Assembly (NCBI RefSeq): GCF_036906915.1
Contig: NZ_JBAKHX010000010.1
Location: 90,506-154,505 of the forward strand
Length of the DNA: 64,000 nucleotides
Reading direction: 5' to 3'
From: Phytohabitans sp036906915
GTDB taxonomy: Bacteria; Actinomycetota; Actinomycetes; Mycobacteriales; Micromonosporaceae
A program made the translations under genes and the position numbers. The notes beneath the pieces are model-generated. The model did no database searches. It had not been told where the DNA came from and was given only the letters and a program-made list of their open reading frames with translations. Positions 1-6,719 of the stretch are shown here, in pieces. Each line of letters begins with the position of its first letter. The first letter of the stretch is position 1.

Positions 1-1
1 C

Positions 2-448
2 GGCGACGCCGACATCGAGGTCGAGCTGGCGCGCGACCGCAACTCCACCGCCGCCCTGCACGCCGCCACCGCCCGCGCGCTGCGCCCTGACTCCGGCGCC
101 AAGGAACGCACCTGGGGGTTGCTGACCGGCGGCAGCCCGCTGACCGGTCAGACCTTCGTGGCGTACGCGGGCGGCTTCTGGCACCACGCCCAGGCCGAGT
201 CCCTGGCGGCGTACGTGCCGCGCTACTTCGACGCGCTCGAAGACCTGTGGCGCCGCCACGAGGCCGGGCTGATCGCCAAGGAACTGACGGCACACCTGTT
301 CCCCACGATCGCCGGACCGTCCACCATCGACGCGGCCGACGCGTGGCTGGCGCTCGACGACACCCCAGCGGTGCAGCGCCGCCTGGTGCTGGAAAAGCGC
401 GACGAGGCCGCCCGCGCCATCCGAAACCGCGCCCGGGATGCCCAGTGA
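2..448 (+). CDS. pepN: Aminopeptidase N, C-terminal part (5' end outside window)
   Basis: The reading frame is open from base 2 to the stop at 446-448, giving the last 148 residues of a longer protein. The sequence (KERTWGLLTGG, FWHHAQAESLAAYVPRYF, then DTPAVQRRLVLEKRDEAARA at the end) matches the helical ERAP1-like C-terminal domain of actinobacterial M1 zinc aminopeptidases, which trim N-terminal residues from cytoplasmic peptides. The catalytic HExxH region lies upstream of the window and cannot be checked. The stop overlaps a GTG start (GTGA) of the next reading frame, so the two were translationally coupled. Confidence 0.85.
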   Translation, partial: GDADIEVELARDRNSTAALHAATARALRPDSGAKERTWGLLTGGSPLTGQTFVAYAGGFWHHAQAESLAAYVPRYFDALEDLWRRHEAGLIAKELTAHLFPTIAGPSTIDAADAWLALDDTPAVQRRLVLEKRDEAARAIRNRARDAQ

Positions 449-672
449 CGACCGGCACCGTCGCTTACCGGGGCCACGAAACGTGGTACCAGGTCACCGG
501 TGACCTCCGCGCGGACCGCGCCCCACTGGTCGTGCTGCACGGCGGACCCGGCGCCGGCCACGACTACTGCCTGCCGATGCGCGCCCTCGCGGGCGACGGC
601 CGGGCGGTGGTCCTCTACGACCAGCTCGGCTGCGGCAACAGCACCCACCTGCCGGACGCCGACCCGGGGTGA
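445..672 (+). pseudogene. Truncated proline iminopeptidase (N-terminal 75 residues only)
   Basis: A GTG start overlaps the pepN stop. The 75-residue product contains the oxyanion-loop motif HGGPGAGHDY and DQLGCGNS, which are diagnostic of the N-terminal third of proline iminopeptidases (alpha/beta hydrolases of about 300 residues that release N-terminal proline). The frame stops at 670-672 right after the DQLGCGNS strand, before the nucleophile elbow. No continuation of the family is visible in any frame of the following 140 bases. The catalytic Ser, Asp and His are therefore absent, so this is a 3'-deleted remnant. The former operon partner pepN suggests a lost peptide-degradation pair. Confidence 0.75.
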
Positions 673-809
673 GGGACCCCACCTGCTCCCCTACGGGCTA
701 CCCGACCTCAAAGATTGGTCGTGGAACTCAAAGCCGGTGAAGCCGCCGTTCCAGCCACGACCCGCGACGGATGATGGAATGCTAGGCCACAAAACGGGCG
801 AAAGAGAGC

Positions 810-1607
810 ATGATCGACGTGGGCGATTGGTTCCGCCGCACGATCGTGGAGACCGGCCGGCTGCCGCTCTTCTGCTTCTTTGTGGGCATGGTGGTCGGTT
901 TCGGGTTCATCCGCACCTCGGTGCGCATGATCAGGGCACAGGTGCGCTGGTGGCCGGGGAACCTCCAACCGGGCGGCCTGCACATCCACCACGTGGTATT
1001 CGGCGTGGTGTTCATGCTGGTTGCCGGCGTAGCGGCGCTCGCGATGAGCGACACCACCGGACCCGGGATCGCGGTGGCGGCGACCGTCTTCGGCGTCGGC
1101 GCCGCACTCACGCTCGACGAGTTCGCGCTGATCCTGCGCTTGGAGGACGTCTACTGGTCTGAGCAGGGGCGCACCTCCGTCGACGCCGTTTTCGTCGCGG
1201 TCTCGCTCACCGGCCTGCTGCTGTTGGGAGTCCGGCCGATCGGCCTGGACGACTTCCGGGCCGCGCGGGTGGAGGGTGGCGGTGCGGCGTTGTGGTGGAC
1301 CGCATTCGTCAGCGCGGTGATCAACTTCAGCTTCGCGGCGATCACACTGCTCAAAGGCAAGATCTGGACCGGCATCATCGGCCTCTTCCTGCCGATCCTC
1401 ATCCTCGTCGGTGCGATCCGGCTCGCGCGTCCGCACTCGCCATGGTCTCGCTGGCGCTATCACCGCCCGGGCGCCCGCGCGGCGCGCAAGCTGGCCCGAG
1501 CTGAGCGTCGGGAGGACAAGGTACGCGCGCCACTGGCGCGGGCCGGGGCACGCCTGCAGGACCTTGTCGCGGGCCAGCCCAGCTCCCCCGATCGCCGCCT
1601 CCGCTAA
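810..1607 (+). CDS. Conserved polytopic membrane protein of unknown function
   Basis: Product of 265 residues with about six hydrophobic segments (roughly 20-37, 64-83, 87-104, 128-147, 166-186 and 192-208) and a strongly basic, soluble C-terminal tail of about 50 residues. A GGLHIHHVVFG motif lies just before the second segment; paired histidines at a membrane edge could bind a metal, but that is inference. The start is an ATG preceded by a purine-rich GAAAGAGAG. It stands alone between a pseudogene and csbD. I recognise it as a conserved actinobacterial membrane protein but can assign no function. Confidence 0.75.
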   Translation: MIDVGDWFRRTIVETGRLPLFCFFVGMVVGFGFIRTSVRMIRAQVRWWPGNLQPGGLHIHHVVFGVVFMLVAGVAALAMSDTTGPGIAVAATVFGVGAALTLDEFALILRLEDVYWSEQGRTSVDAVFVAVSLTGLLLLGVRPIGLDDFRAARVEGGGAALWWTAFVSAVINFSFAAITLLKGKIWTGIIGLFLPILILVGAIRLARPHSPWSRWRYHRPGARAARKLARAERREDKVRAPLARAGARLQDLVAGQPSSPDRRLR

Positions 1608-1875
1608 GGGCCTGCTGCCGGGCCTTGAAGACGACGCGCTGGAGTCGTACAAGGTCCGCGAGGACCTTGGCCGCAACCGGCCACAGGAATTCGGCGCGCG
1701 CACGGTGGAACTGCGGGAGAAGGCACCCCCGCAAGCCGAGCCAGCCGGGAGCGCTCAAGAAGACCATCGACGCCGTACTGCACTAGGGCGGCGCGTGCCT
1801 GAGGGTTCGGACGCGCCGGGCTGGGTAACCACTGCACGACTGCCGCATTGGCCGTCGACGTAGCAGGAGGTTTCC

Positions 1876-2049
1876 ATGGGCCTGGATGACAAGGTCGATA
1901 ACAAGGCTGAAGAGTTGGGTGGCAAGGCCAAGGAGCGTGTCGGTGAGGCCACCAACGACAAGGATCTAGAGGCCGAGGGCAAGGGCGACCAGGCTGGCGC
2001 CAACCTGAAGCAGGCCGGTGAAAAGGTCAAGGACGCCTTCAAGGACTGA
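1876..2049 (+). CDS. csbD: CsbD family stress-response protein
   Basis: A 57-residue, highly charged protein: MGLDDKVDNKAEELGGKAKE, then repeated KAxxVGE/AEGKGDQ-like units and KQAGEKVKDAFKD at the end. This is the whole CsbD fold, a small four-helix protein induced by general and osmotic stress in many bacteria, with no known biochemical activity. A perfect AGGAGG ribosome-binding site lies at 1865-1870, five bases from the ATG. The 268 bases upstream contain only ORF-like debris (for example a frame reading ALESYKVREDLGRNRP) that I could not assign. Confidence 0.9.
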   Translation: MGLDDKVDNKAEELGGKAKERVGEATNDKDLEAEGKGDQAGANLKQAGEKVKDAFKD

Positions 2050-2147
2050 GTACACCGAATGCCACAACGATGCGGCGGCCCGCGACCCCAGGTCGTGGGC
2101 CGTCACATCTGTCTGCACACGCGTCCGGCGGAAGGTGAGCCGAACTG

Positions 2148-3155
2148 ATGGATGCGGCCGAGAGTCTGGCCGGCGGCCGGGCGGTCCGGTCAGCGGTCGT
2201 CGTCAACCCCGCCAAGGTCGACGACCTCGATGGGTTCCGCGCGAGCGTCGACGGTGTGCTGACCGCAGCGGGGTGGCCGGCGCCGCATTGGTACCAGACC
2301 ACGCGCGAGGACCCGGGACGCGCCCAGACGGCGGCGGCGGTCGAAGCTGGCGCCGAGATCGTCTTCGTTGCCGGCGGCGATGGCACCATCCTGTCCGCGG
2401 TCTCCGCGCTCGTGGGCACGGACACCGCGATGGCGGTCCTGCCCTCGGGCACCGGCAACCTGCTCGCCGCGAACCTCGGCCTCTCCACCGACGTGGCGGC
2501 CGGGCTCGAGGTGGCACTGGAGGGCGGCCTGCGCCGGCTGGACGTGGGAGAGGTCGACGGGCACCACTTCACCGTCATGGCCGGGATGGGATTTGACGCC
2601 CGCATGCTCGACGCGACCTCGGACAACGCGAAGGCGCGCATCGGCTGGCCCGCGTACGTGCTCGGCGCCTTGCGGCATATCACCGACCGGCGGATGGATG
2701 TCACGGTCCGCATCGACGGCGGCAGGCCGATCCGGCGCCGGGCACAGACCGTGCTCGTGGCCAACGTCGGGCGCCTACAGGGAGGCGTGCGCCTGCTGAC
2801 CGAGGCCAAGCCGGACGACGGCCTGCTGGACGTGGCGATCCTGACCCCCCGCCACCTGCGGCACTGGCTGGCGCTGGGCTGGGCGGTGCTGCGGCGCAGG
2901 AAACGGGTGCCCTCGATGGAGGTGTTCCGCGGGACCCGCGTGGAGGTGGCCTGCGACCGGGTTCAGCCCCGGCAGCTGGATGGCGACCTCATCGAGCCGA
3001 GCCGGCTGCTGAACGTACAGGTGCTCCCGAAGGTCCTCTGGCTGTGTGTGCCGCAGCCGGCCGGCCACCCGGACCTGGCTAAGGACGCCGACGCGGCCGC
3101 CGAGCGCGCCCACCGCCGCGGCGAGGGCAGATCGCCCGGCGATCAGCGGGTTTGA
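2148..3155 (+). CDS. Diacylglycerol kinase / lipid kinase family protein
   Basis: Protein of 335 residues with the DAGK catalytic signature: the ATP-binding GGDGT at residues 76-80 and PSGTGNLLAANLG at 99-111, followed by the beta-sandwich C-terminal domain (DGDLIEPSRLLNV). Enzymes of this fold transfer phosphate from ATP to diacylglycerol, sphingoid bases or related lipids at the inner membrane face, in phospholipid recycling or cell-envelope glycolipid metabolism. The substrate cannot be read from sequence. The C terminus carries about 40 extra charged residues. It stands between csbD and the methyltransferase with gaps of about 100 and 55 bases. Confidence 0.85.
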   Translation: MDAAESLAGGRAVRSAVVVNPAKVDDLDGFRASVDGVLTAAGWPAPHWYQTTREDPGRAQTAAAVEAGAEIVFVAGGDGTILSAVSALVGTDTAMAVLPSGTGNLLAANLGLSTDVAAGLEVALEGGLRRLDVGEVDGHHFTVMAGMGFDARMLDATSDNAKARIGWPAYVLGALRHITDRRMDVTVRIDGGRPIRRRAQTVLVANVGRLQGGVRLLTEAKPDDGLLDVAILTPRHLRHWLALGWAVLRRRKRVPSMEVFRGTRVEVACDRVQPRQLDGDLIEPSRLLNVQVLPKVLWLCVPQPAGHPDLAKDADAAAERAHRRGEGRSPGDQRV

Positions 3156-3210
3156 TACGCCGCGGTCAGGGAACATTTGCCGCATATCTTGGCCTGATCT
3201 TGGGGGTTAC

Positions 3211-3939
3211 ATGACGGCATCCACGGTCAGGACCCGCTCGCCAGGCGCTGACCTCCGCTTCGGGCTGCTGCGGTTCCCGGGCGTGTATCGCCCGCAGGCG
3301 GACACGGCGCTACTGGCCGCCGCCACGGCTGCCGCGCCAATCCCGCTCGGCGCGCGGGTGCTCGATGTGTGTACGGGCAGCGGGGCGCTTGCGGTGACGG
3401 CGGCCCGGCTCGGAGCGGCCGAGGTGACCGCGGTGGACGTGTCCCGGCGAGCCGTGATGTGTGTGCGGCTCAACGCGTGGACGCGCGGGTTGCCGGTACG
3501 CGCGCGGCGCGGCTCGCTCGCCGACCTCCTGGCGGCGCCGCCGTGGCGAGGCGACGAGCCAGCGGGCGGCCCCTACGACGTGGTGCTCGCCAACCCGCCT
3601 TACGTACCCTGCCCATCCACGACGGCGCCGACCGGGCGCGAGCGCGCCTGGGACGCCGGGCCAGACGGTCGCGCCGTCCTGGACCCGTTCTGCGCGGCGG
3701 CGCCCGGACTGCTGTCCGCCGCGGGTTTCGTACTGCTGGTGCACTCACACGTGTCCGATGTGGAACGGTCGCTCGCCCTGCTGCGACAGGGCGGCCTCCA
3801 GACTGCGGTGGTGGCGCGGCAACGGGTGCCGTTCGGCCCCGTCATGTGGGCGCGCGCCGCGTACCTGGAAGAAACCGGGCTGGTGAGACGCGGCCAGCGT
3901 CACGAGGACCTGGTGGTGATCCGTGCCTCCCGCCGCTGA
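3211..3939 (+). CDS. HemK/MTQ2-like SAM-dependent methyltransferase
   Basis: 242 residues. Class I methyltransferase fold: motif I LDVCTGSGA at 51-59, acidic motif II AVDVS near 74-78, and the NPPY catalytic motif at 128-131 (VVLANPPYVPCP). NPPY marks enzymes that methylate an amide or exocyclic nitrogen, such as glutamine in release factors (PrmC, MTQ2). It lacks the N-terminal helical recognition domain of PrmC, like the shorter HemK2/MTQ2 group, so the true substrate is open. The ATG at 3211 was chosen because the family begins just before the RFxGVYRPQxD motif. Its 3' end overlaps the CDGSH gene by 17 bases, so the two are probably co-translated. Confidence 0.85.
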   Translation: MTASTVRTRSPGADLRFGLLRFPGVYRPQADTALLAAATAAAPIPLGARVLDVCTGSGALAVTAARLGAAEVTAVDVSRRAVMCVRLNAWTRGLPVRARRGSLADLLAAPPWRGDEPAGGPYDVVLANPPYVPCPSTTAPTGRERAWDAGPDGRAVLDPFCAAAPGLLSAAGFVLLVHSHVSDVERSLALLRQGGLQTAVVARQRVPFGPVMWARAAYLEETGLVRRGQRHEDLVVIRASRR

Positions 3940-4144
3940 GCCGCGCCGGGTCGTCGTGGTGCCCGGCGGGCCGGTGCTGGTGGAAGGGCCGGTGGAGCTG
4001 GTGCTGCCGGACGGCACGTCGGTCCGCTCGGAACGGTTCATGGTGGCGGTGTGCGCGTGCCGCCGCAGCAAGCGATATCCGTTCTGCGACACCAGCCACC
4101 GCCGCCGCGTGCGCGTGGAGGCGGAGGCGCGGGAGTCAGAGTAG
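3923..4144 (+). CDS. CDGSH iron-sulfur domain protein
   Basis: 73 residues starting at a GTG inside the end of the methyltransferase gene. The cluster motif is C44-A-C46-R-R-S-K-R-Y-P-F-C55-D-T-S-H59, the CxCxxSxxxPxCDxSH pattern whose three Cys and one His hold a redox-active, labile 2Fe-2S cluster as in mitoNEET-type proteins. The usual CDGSH Gly is replaced by Thr. The N-terminal half is a small beta domain with no membrane anchor, so the protein is cytoplasmic. It may serve as an electron donor for the neighbouring iron-containing redox enzyme; that is inferred from position only. Its 3' end overlaps the convergent gene by nine bases. Confidence 0.88.
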   Translation: MPPAAEPRRVVVVPGGPVLVEGPVELVLPDGTSVRSERFMVAVCACRRSKRYPFCDTSHRRRVRVEAEARESE

Positions 4145-5104
4145 GGCCGACCGCCCTGCTCGCCAGCTGCCGAGCAGGTGCTCGCCGAGCTGGTCTTCCA
4201 GCAACTCGGTCGCCTGGATGCCGAAGACCACGTCCGCCGCGAGGTCCGGCTCCTGTTCGAGTAGGTCGCCAAGGACGTCGTGCCGCATGACCTGCTCGTG
4301 TACAGCGTCCGCCTCGACGTGTTCGGTGTAGAAGAGCCGGCAGGCGGGGTCGGCGCCCAGCCGGGCCAGCGCCTCGTCCATCCGCTGCGCGCTCGGCCCG
4401 GTGGTGATCTCGGCGGCGGTGAAGTGGCCGGCCAGCGCGCCCCGCCAGCGCCGGTGCAGGCCGAACAGCGACATCATGTTCACAGTGGCGAGGGCACAGG
4501 CGGGCGCCCGGTCCAGGTAGTGCAGGTACGCCGGTGACAGCCCGGCGGCGGCGAGCAGGTCCGCGAAGAGGCGGGAGTGCATCCGCTCCGCCCGGCCAGC
4601 GCCGAACTCGTCGTACTCCACCGCGACCAGAGCGGCCTTGGCGCGCCCGTCGAGGCGGGGAATGACCCAGGCGTGCGGCTCGGCCTCCTTGTGGTGATAG
4701 ATGGAGCGCACGGCGAAGTACTCCCGCATCTGCCACCATTCGCCCTCGTCGCGCAGGAAGTGGCTGACGCCGGTGCCGGGCACCGGCTCGACCAGCAGCG
4801 CGTCCACGACGTCCGCCACGTTGGTGCCGCCCGCCACTTGCTCGGTCATGCCGGCCAGGAACACCGCCTCCAGCTCAGCGCGCAGGCGCAGCAGGTCGGC
4901 GTCCCACTCCCACTCGGGATCGACGCCAGCGAAGCCGCGGTAGTGCAGCTCGTAGCACAGGTGCAGGGCAAGCTGGAGGTCGTCGCCGAACGGGTCGGCG
5001 CCGCGGGCGGCGGCGCTGGGTGCGACCCCGCCGGTCAGGGCCGCCACGACCGCCGCCGAGAGCGGGCCGCGGGCGGCGGGCAGCGTGAGGGTCGCACTAA
5101 CCAT
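4136..5104 (-). CDS. Iron-containing redox enzyme (haem-oxygenase-like fold)
   Basis: 322 residues from the ATG at 5104, which has a GGAGG box (5111-5115) six bases upstream; the frame is open further but runs into the upstream gene. Helix motifs LCYELHYRGF (about residues 49-58) and FYTEHVEADAVHE near the C terminus supply the Glu/His/Asp set typical of the haem-oxygenase-like diiron oxidase superfamily (relatives of UndA, SznF and CADD). Members oxidise small amino or carboxylic substrates with O2; this one is uncharacterised. The start overlaps the stop of the ligase gene by eight bases, indicating a two-gene operon with it, convergent with the CDGSH gene. Confidence 0.82.
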   Translation of the reverse strand: MVSATLTLPAARGPLSAAVVAALTGGVAPSAAARGADPFGDDLQLALHLCYELHYRGFAGVDPEWEWDADLLRLRAELEAVFLAGMTEQVAGGTNVADVVDALLVEPVPGTGVSHFLRDEGEWWQMREYFAVRSIYHHKEAEPHAWVIPRLDGRAKAALVAVEYDEFGAGRAERMHSRLFADLLAAAGLSPAYLHYLDRAPACALATVNMMSLFGLHRRWRGALAGHFTAAEITTGPSAQRMDEALARLGADPACRLFYTEHVEADAVHEQVMRHDVLGDLLEQEPDLAADVVFGIQATELLEDQLGEHLLGSWRAGRSALL

Positions 5105-6245
5105 GTGGTACCTCCGGAGGTAGGGCCGCTCCCGAGTACCCCAAACCGGCAGGTTCATCCCCCACTGTCAGCGCCGTCACGACAGCCCCGAGGCCGCTCG
5201 CCGCAGCGACCCGGCGCTGGCGATCCGCGCCGGTGCCGCCGGACCGCAGTTGGTCGAGCAGCGCGCGCACCTCCGGTAGGTCACCGGCCTCGGTGAGGGC
5301 GATCCGGACGTGGTCGAGCAGCGCCGCCACAAGGTCCACGGCCGGTACCCGCCGATACAGTCCAAGGTGGACAGCGGGACCGACCAACCCGTAGCGGGCG
5401 GCGTTCCACACCGCGGCGGCGGCCACCTGCGCCGGAACCGGCTCCGCCTCTCGCCCGCGGGCGAGGTCGGTGAGGGCGGTGCGAACCAGGGCGCGGGTCA
5501 ACAGCGCCTGGAGCACCGCCTCCTCCACCGTGGACGCCGTGTCCGCGACGCGCACCTCCACAGTGGGCAATCGAGGTGAAGGCCGGGCGAGCCAGAACGT
5601 CTGCGCCTCATCGGCCACCACGCCGCACTCCACGAGCCGACCCACCTCGGCCTGGAACGCGGCGTGATCCGGGAAGTACGGCGCCAGCCCGGAGCCGGGA
5701 AAGCGGGACTGCTGAACGATCCGCCAGCTACCGTAGCCGGTGTCCCGCTCCCGGCGGAAAGGCGAGTTGACGGACAGCGCCAGCAGGGTGGGTAGCCAGC
5801 GGGCCAGATGGTTGACCACGGCGACTGCGGTGTCCCGGTCGGCGACGCCGATGTGCACATGGCAGCCGCAGGCCTCATAGTCGCGGGTCACCTCGCCGTA
5901 CATGTCGTCGATGGCGGCGAACCGCGCCAGGCTCGACGGCACCGCGCCGCCGGAGCCGCGTACCGGCGAACCGCTCGCTACCACTACCGCGCCGTGATCC
6001 CTCGCGGCGGTGGCCACCGCTCGACGACCGGCGGCAAGATGCGCACGCAGGTCAGCGGCGTCGCCGCAGACGCCGGTGGCCGCCTCGACCTGGGTGTCCC
6101 GCAGCTCCCGCTGGACCGTCGCGCCCACGGGCAGGTCGGCTGCCGAGGCCCGGGCGACGACCTTCTCAGCCAGGGGGGCGGTCGCCCCGGAAGCTGGGTC
6201 GACGAGCAGGAACTCCTCCTCGACGCCCATGGTCTCGGCGCTCAT
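5097..6245 (-). CDS. Carboxylate-amine ligase (YbdK-type glutamate-cysteine ligase 2 family)
   Basis: 382 residues beginning MSAETMGVEEEFLLVDP, the GVEEE motif that binds Mg-ATP in the glutamate-cysteine ligase 2 family, with the second signature CGCHVHIGV at 126-134 and TVEVRVADTA further on. These enzymes form an amide between the side-chain or alpha carboxylate of an amino acid and an amine. E. coli YbdK shows weak gamma-glutamylcysteine synthesis, but the physiological product of most members is unknown. It is first gene of an operon with the iron-containing redox enzyme, suggesting that the ligation product may be the substrate of the oxidase (inference). Confidence 0.83.
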   Translation of the reverse strand: MSAETMGVEEEFLLVDPASGATAPLAEKVVARASAADLPVGATVQRELRDTQVEAATGVCGDAADLRAHLAAGRRAVATAARDHGAVVVASGSPVRGSGGAVPSSLARFAAIDDMYGEVTRDYEACGCHVHIGVADRDTAVAVVNHLARWLPTLLALSVNSPFRRERDTGYGSWRIVQQSRFPGSGLAPYFPDHAAFQAEVGRLVECGVVADEAQTFWLARPSPRLPTVEVRVADTASTVEEAVLQALLTRALVRTALTDLARGREAEPVPAQVAAAAVWNAARYGLVGPAVHLGLYRRVPAVDLVAALLDHVRIALTEAGDLPEVRALLDQLRSGGTGADRQRRVAAASGLGAVVTALTVGDEPAGLGYSGAALPPEVPHG

Positions 6246-6322
6246 GACGAAACGTGATACCCGACCGAGATCCGGACAAAACGCGGAGTTTTGGCTGGTT
6301 GGCGGGTGGGTAGCTGACGGCT

Positions 6323-6586
6323 ATGACAACCAGCAGCGAGGTGTTCCTGATCGGCGGGCCGCGCGACGGCGACGTGGTGAAGGCCGGCGACCCCGGCCTG
6401 GTGGAGATCGAGGCTGATGGCATGGTCCACCGCTACATCCCGACGAAGCAGACGCGTCCCGTTGACGGCGCCGACCTACCGGCCTACAACTACGACGGCA
6501 TGGTGAACCCGGCGGGCGCCCAGGACGGCGTGGAAGACGCCGAGAAGCGGATGGCGTCTCCCCTCGCCGAGGAGGAAGACCGCTAG
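6323..6586 (+). CDS. Small conserved hypothetical protein
   Basis: 87 residues, acidic, no signal peptide or membrane segment. It starts MTTSSEVFLIGGPRDGDVVK, a short beta-rich motif (GGPRDG) seen in small actinobacterial hypothetical proteins, and ends in a flexible acidic tail (EEEDR). The start is 77 bases from the divergent ligase start, so the two probably share a divergent promoter region. A strong hairpin terminator follows at 6645. No function can be assigned. Confidence 0.65.
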   Translation: MTTSSEVFLIGGPRDGDVVKAGDPGLVEIEADGMVHRYIPTKQTRPVDGADLPAYNYDGMVNPAGAQDGVEDAEKRMASPLAEEEDR

Positions 6587-6644
6587 CTACCCTTCGCCGT
6601 CCCCGGACGCGGACTCAGTCAGATGAGGCGCCGCGCGAGTCGCC

Positions 6645-6683
6645 CCGATCCCTGGCCTGTCTCAGGCTGGGGATCGGCGTTTT
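6645..6683 (+). terminator. Hairpin with T-tract before phosphoketolase
   Basis: Arms 6645-6659 and 6663-6677 pair at 13 of 15 positions around a three-base loop and are followed by CGTTTT at 6678-6683. This is a plausible Rho-independent terminator for the small gene ending at 6586. Because it sits only 37 bases before the phosphoketolase ATG, it could also act as an attenuator in that gene's 5' leader. Confidence 0.6.
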
Positions 6684-6719
6684 GGAGCGACCTTCGCGGA
6701 CCTGGGAGAGGCTGACCGT

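Noticed and set aside
708..1703. Minus-strand frame of 331 codons opposite the membrane protein
   Set aside because: Highly charged random composition; the plus strand shows membrane segments and a plausible start.
1608..1875. Protein-like debris (ALESYKVREDLGRNRP, ALKKTIDAVLH) before csbD
   Set aside because: Short segments in different frames that I could not tie to any family, so not listed as a pseudogene.
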